The position numbers and the translations under genes are program-made. The notes under the pieces are model-generated. The model was not told the origin of the DNA, searched no databases, and saw only the letters and a list, made by a program, of their open reading frames with translations. A stretch of 64,000 nt of DNA from Psychrobacillus lasiicapitis. Its GTDB lineage: Bacteria > Bacillota > Bacilli > Bacillales_A > Planococcaceae. The stretch is taken from positions 213,504 through 277,503 of the forward strand of contig NZ_VDGH01000008.1 in NCBI RefSeq assembly GCF_006861795.1. The letters are read 5' to 3'. Positions 61,809-64,000 of the stretch are shown here, one piece after another. Position 1 is the first letter of the stretch, and every line of letters begins with the position of its first letter.

Positions 61809-62411
61809 TTAGATATTGGTAATTGGTTTTTCTTTTGCTAATTCCCTCATAATTTCCTCTTCACTCTTTTTCCCATCCAGTACATTAAAAAGAAAAAAAA
61901 CCACTTTTCTATAATCATGCACGATACTGTGAAAATCATCTCTGAGTTTTTTACTATCCACAAAATAGTTACTCTCAAGGTTACCGATATAAATCTTCAA
62001 ATATTCTTCATAATCTTTATTTTGAATCGTTACTTCAAGTAATCTATGCAGATTATTGTACTTCACAAATTTTTTCTTTGTGGAGTCCTCAGTTAGAGAC
62101 CTTTGTTTAATATAGGTAGAGGATTGACTCACAAATTGTTTTAAATGATTCCTATTATAATTCGAAGGAAAAGGTATGACTTTTTCTTTAATTTTCTTAT
62201 AGAATATTTTTTCATGGTTTAACGACTCATATCCTTTATTAATTCTATCTTTACTTAGAGCAAAGGTATCCTTAACTTTACTTGCACCTCCTCTGGCAAA
62301 AGCAGGAACCCCTTTAATAGCTTCTGGGAGGACCTCCGTTCCAACTTTCACTAACATTTCCTGAGTTTCTTTCTTTTTCAAAATTTCAATTAATTTAGGA
62401 TCTATCTTCAC
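61809..62411 (-). CDS. Hypothetical protein, 200 residues
   Basis: The start is GTG with GAGGAGG upstream. It is basic and helical, without signal or membrane segments. The N-terminal part has EILKKKETQEMLVKVGTEVL, with a Gly-rich stretch near residue 42; the C-terminal part has YFVDSKKLRDDFHSIVHDYR and ends in a charged helix. I do not recognise it. It is monocistronic and lies in the accessory zone next to the insertion sequence. Confidence 0.6.
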   Translation of the reverse strand: MKIDPKLIEILKKKETQEMLVKVGTEVLPEAIKGVPAFARGGASKVKDTFALSKDRINKGYESLNHEKIFYKKIKEKVIPFPSNYNRNHLKQFVSQSSTYIKQRSLTEDSTKKKFVKYNNLHRLLEVTIQNKDYEEYLKIYIGNLESNYFVDSKKLRDDFHSIVHDYRKVVFFLFNVLDGKKSEEEIMRELAKEKPITNI

Positions 62412-62504
62412 TTTTATTTCCTCCTCTTTCTAATTAGGTTCTATTATTAGTAATTTAATTTGGACAAACAGTGTAAATTTATTACTAAATCACCCTTTGG
62501 TACA

Positions 62505-62518
62505 TGTAAACGTTAAAC
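62505..62518. repeat. Sequence resembling an IS21-type terminus
   Basis: TGTAAACGTTAAAC differs by one base over the first 12 from the left end of the IS21 element at 58887. A second match, TGTAAACGCTAA, is at 30657-30668 (12 of 12). No transposase gene is near either. Confidence 0.25.
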
Positions 62519-62633
62519 TAGAATCCCCTTACGAAATAAATCCATAGTAATATCAAAATCAAAGATAGACGTGCGAAGTGATAAAACCTATCCCTTCACT
62601 AGACAAACTAGACTAGACATGATTTCATATAAA

Positions 62634-63248
62634 TCATTCATCTTCAAACCATTCCCTTACCGGTGTAATCACTCCGTCAAAATATAAGAAATATCCTCCA
62701 ATTAGATTCTTATATTCTTTCATGAATAATTCTTCATTTTCTTTCCAACTATCTCTCGTTATAGATTCATGATTGAATGGTACATAAATAAAATTAACAT
62801 TGGTATCATGGTAAACTCGCTCATAAGCCAACCTGGTTCTTCTCATATGGAAATTACTTGTTACCACTATTGCGGACTTATATTCATGATCCAACAAAAT
62901 CTCCTTTGTATAATGTGCACTTTCATATGTACTCGTTGCCGCATTCTCTGTTAATATATCGTTACGGGAGATACCAAACGATTCTGCATATTCGATTGTA
63001 CTATCTGATGAGAGCGCATTCGTTAACAAGACCTTATCCGCATATCCTGAATGATATAATTCAGCCACTTTTTTCATTCTCTCTGAGTTTCCACTATTAA
63101 GAATTATTAAGTCGGAATGTTTTACTTCATCTTCATAAAATAAAAAATCAATTAAAAGTGATCTTGGAAAATAAATTATGCTTAATAAAATCAGTGTGAT
63201 GCATAGAAGAAATATGATTAAACTCCTATTTTTCATTTTGCTTTTCAC
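62634..63248 (-). CDS. YdcF/DUF218-family membrane-anchored protein
   Basis: The 204-residue protein has an N-terminal membrane helix (SLIIFLLCITLILLSIIYF) and an outside DUF218 domain. Family motifs are SDLIILNSGNSERMKKVAEL, ENAATSTYESAHYTKEI and VVTSNFHMRRTRLAYE. DUF218 proteins such as SanA and YdcF are linked to the cell envelope; the reaction is not settled. The GTG start has a modest GGTAGG site; an ATG four codons later is possible. Placed near polysaccharide genes. Confidence 0.87.
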   Translation of the reverse strand: MKSKMKNRSLIIFLLCITLILLSIIYFPRSLLIDFLFYEDEVKHSDLIILNSGNSERMKKVAELYHSGYADKVLLTNALSSDSTIEYAESFGISRNDILTENAATSTYESAHYTKEILLDHEYKSAIVVTSNFHMRRTRLAYERVYHDTNVNFIYVPFNHESITRDSWKENEELFMKEYKNLIGGYFLYFDGVITPVREWFEDE

Positions 63249-63382
63249 CCACCTACCTTACTCCTTTTGGGCATTAATCCTATCATAAATAATTATTCAA
63301 CTATTTTTCTATCATCTAATGAATTCTTTAATGAAAAAGACATAATATTAATCTTGAATGTACCTATCTCAACACGAAAATG

Positions 63383-63421
63383 AAAAAAATCCGCTGGAAG
63401 TGACACAGCCACTTCCAGCGG
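63383..63421 (-). terminator. Terminator of the polysaccharide-type transcript
   Basis: Perfect 12-bp arms CCGCTGGAAGTG/CACTTCCAGCGG over a 7-base loop, then ATTTTTTT on the minus strand. It follows the aminotransferase remnant and probably ends the operon containing the sugar dehydrogenase. Confidence 0.92.
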
Positions 63422-63440
63422 CCAGTTACTTTCGCTGAAA

Positions 63441-63520
63441 TTAAATTATAAATTCTTTAATTACATTACAAACTTCCTCAAGTTCCTCTTCACTTATGTA
63501 AGGATGCATCAGCAAAGTTA
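63441..63520 (-). pseudogene. C-terminal remnant of a DegT/DnrJ/EryC1-type aminotransferase
   Basis: The minus frame reads LTLLMHPYISEEELEEVCNV then IKEFII and a stop. The pattern (MHPy-s-EEE-v--i--F) is the usual end of sugar aminotransferases that follow nucleotide-sugar dehydrogenases. The stop is 20 bases before the terminator. The rest of the gene is missing, replaced by unrelated sequence. Confidence 0.55.
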
Positions 63521-63584
63521 ATCAGTAGTATACTGGATACAACTTGAATAAAATCCATCAGTTTTTTAAAACAGTGATGATATT

Positions 63585-64000
63585 TTATAATTTAATATAA
63601 CGATTTGGCATTTCAATACCTTTGAATGCATTACGCGTATCAAAAACTACTTTTGATTTTTGCGCGATATTCGCATAGTCAAATGTTGTATGGTCTGTCG
63701 CTAAAATAACGATATCTACCTCTTCCAATAATTCATCTGTTAATTCAGTAGTTTCTAGTGTTTCGCCGTTCACTCTGAATTTTTCTACATGTGGATCGAC
63801 TGTTTTGAAATCTGCACCTTGTTGGATTAATAACTCAATTAATTTCAATGATGGAGATTCGCGCATGTCATCGATATCTTTTTTATAAGCTACGCCTAGT
63901 AATAGTACTTTTGCGTTACGAAGTGCTTTTCCGTCATCATTTAAAATTTGCATTGCACGATTAATAACATAGTCAGGCATCGAGTTATTAATTTCTCCAG
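63585..64000 (-). CDS. UDP-glucose/UDP-N-acetylhexosamine dehydrogenase, C-terminal part
   Basis: The frame is open to the window edge: it enters with GEINNSMPDYVINRAMQIL, a motif of UDP-N-acetyl-glucosamine/mannosamine 6-dehydrogenases (WbpA/WecC-like). It continues with LLLGVAYKKDIDDMRESPSL and DIVILATDHTTFDY, and ends RYIKL. These belong to the C-terminal UDP-binding domain. The NAD-binding part and catalytic Cys lie outside. It makes a uronic acid sugar nucleotide for capsule or O-polysaccharide, which fits the aminotransferase remnant downstream. Confidence 0.88.
   Translation of the reverse strand, partial: GEINNSMPDYVINRAMQILNDDGKALRNAKVLLLGVAYKKDIDDMRESPSLKLIELLIQQGADFKTVDPHVEKFRVNGETLETTELTDELLEEVDIVILATDHTTFDYANIAQKSKVVFDTRNAFKGIEMPNRYIKL

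Larger units (their letters stand above)
63249..63584. other. Intergenic stretch with terminator and aminotransferase remnant
   Basis: No intact gene. A terminator (63383-63421) and a short aminotransferase tail (63441-63520) are annotated separately. The rest is AT-rich. Confidence 0.4.

Noticed and set aside
1..64000. CRISPR arrays, tRNA or rRNA genes
   Set aside because: No regularly spaced direct repeats, no cloverleaf or rRNA-like sequence was seen on reading.

Overview
The window looks like accessory metabolic DNA from a low-GC, endospore-forming-type Firmicute of the Bacillaceae/Planococcaceae (Sporosarcina/Lysinibacillus-like). The evidence is AT-rich sequence, strong AGGAGG-type ribosome binding sites, many TTG/GTG starts, cre-like sites, a bcr1-like repeat and Gram-positive lipoprotein signals. 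There are no rRNA, tRNA, CRISPR or core housekeeping genes. Almost everything is uptake and breakdown of organic acids, amides and peptides, in operons that mostly run on the minus strand and mostly carry their own regulator.

Left part (1-17.1 kb). The tail of an EAL protein is followed by a thiamine-diphosphate enzyme paired with a carboxymuconolactone-decarboxylase-like protein (+). A minus-strand operon then holds GntR, a tartrate/D-malate dehydrogenase-like enzyme, a TRAP transporter (dctP-Q-M) and an amidase. Next is a sigma-54-controlled operon: two acetoacetate-decarboxylase-family paralogues, an SSS symporter and a 36-residue symporter accessory protein, behind a consensus -24/-12 promoter, a palindrome and the gene for a PAS-AAA-Fis activator. 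A membrane PAS-GGDEF-EAL protein follows. Its 3' end abuts a decayed mmsA tail and a bcr1-like element.

Middle (17.7-35.2 kb). A TetR-divergent operon has a GntP permease, a 3-hydroxyisobutyrate-dehydrogenase-type enzyme and a methylmalonate-semialdehyde dehydrogenase. A MarR-led operon has a full Dpp/Opp peptide transporter, an M24-fold hydrolase with missing metal ligands and an M55 D-aminopeptidase. An amidase is divergent from a LuxR-type regulator. An M29-like aminopeptidase and an IclR regulator follow.

Centre-right (35.2-46.5 kb) holds the most distinctive system. M20 deacylase, DUF1177 and Dpp(FDCB) genes are divergent from a peptide-type binding protein, two tandem amidohydrolases (one without the HxH metal motif), an AroM-family protein and an orphan HTH ORF. 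Two near-identical palindromic operators each sit just upstream of one arm, and an IclR regulator is nearby. I read this as a dedicated uptake-and-hydrolysis pathway for an unidentified amide, cyclic peptide or hydantoin-like compound.

Right (46.6-64 kb). TauE/SafE permease, a FadR-type GntR and a second TRAP system come first. They are followed by an M29-like protein, RidA, a 2-oxoglutarate-semialdehyde dehydrogenase and 5-dehydro-4-deoxyglucarate dehydratase, which together indicate aldarate catabolism. A degraded zone follows: gene fragments, a secreted M14 carboxypeptidase, unknown ORFs and a complete IS21-family element (5-bp target duplication) that splits an unknown ORF. The end holds a DUF218/YdcF protein, an aminotransferase remnant and a nucleotide-sugar dehydrogenase, which suggests the edge of a polysaccharide locus.
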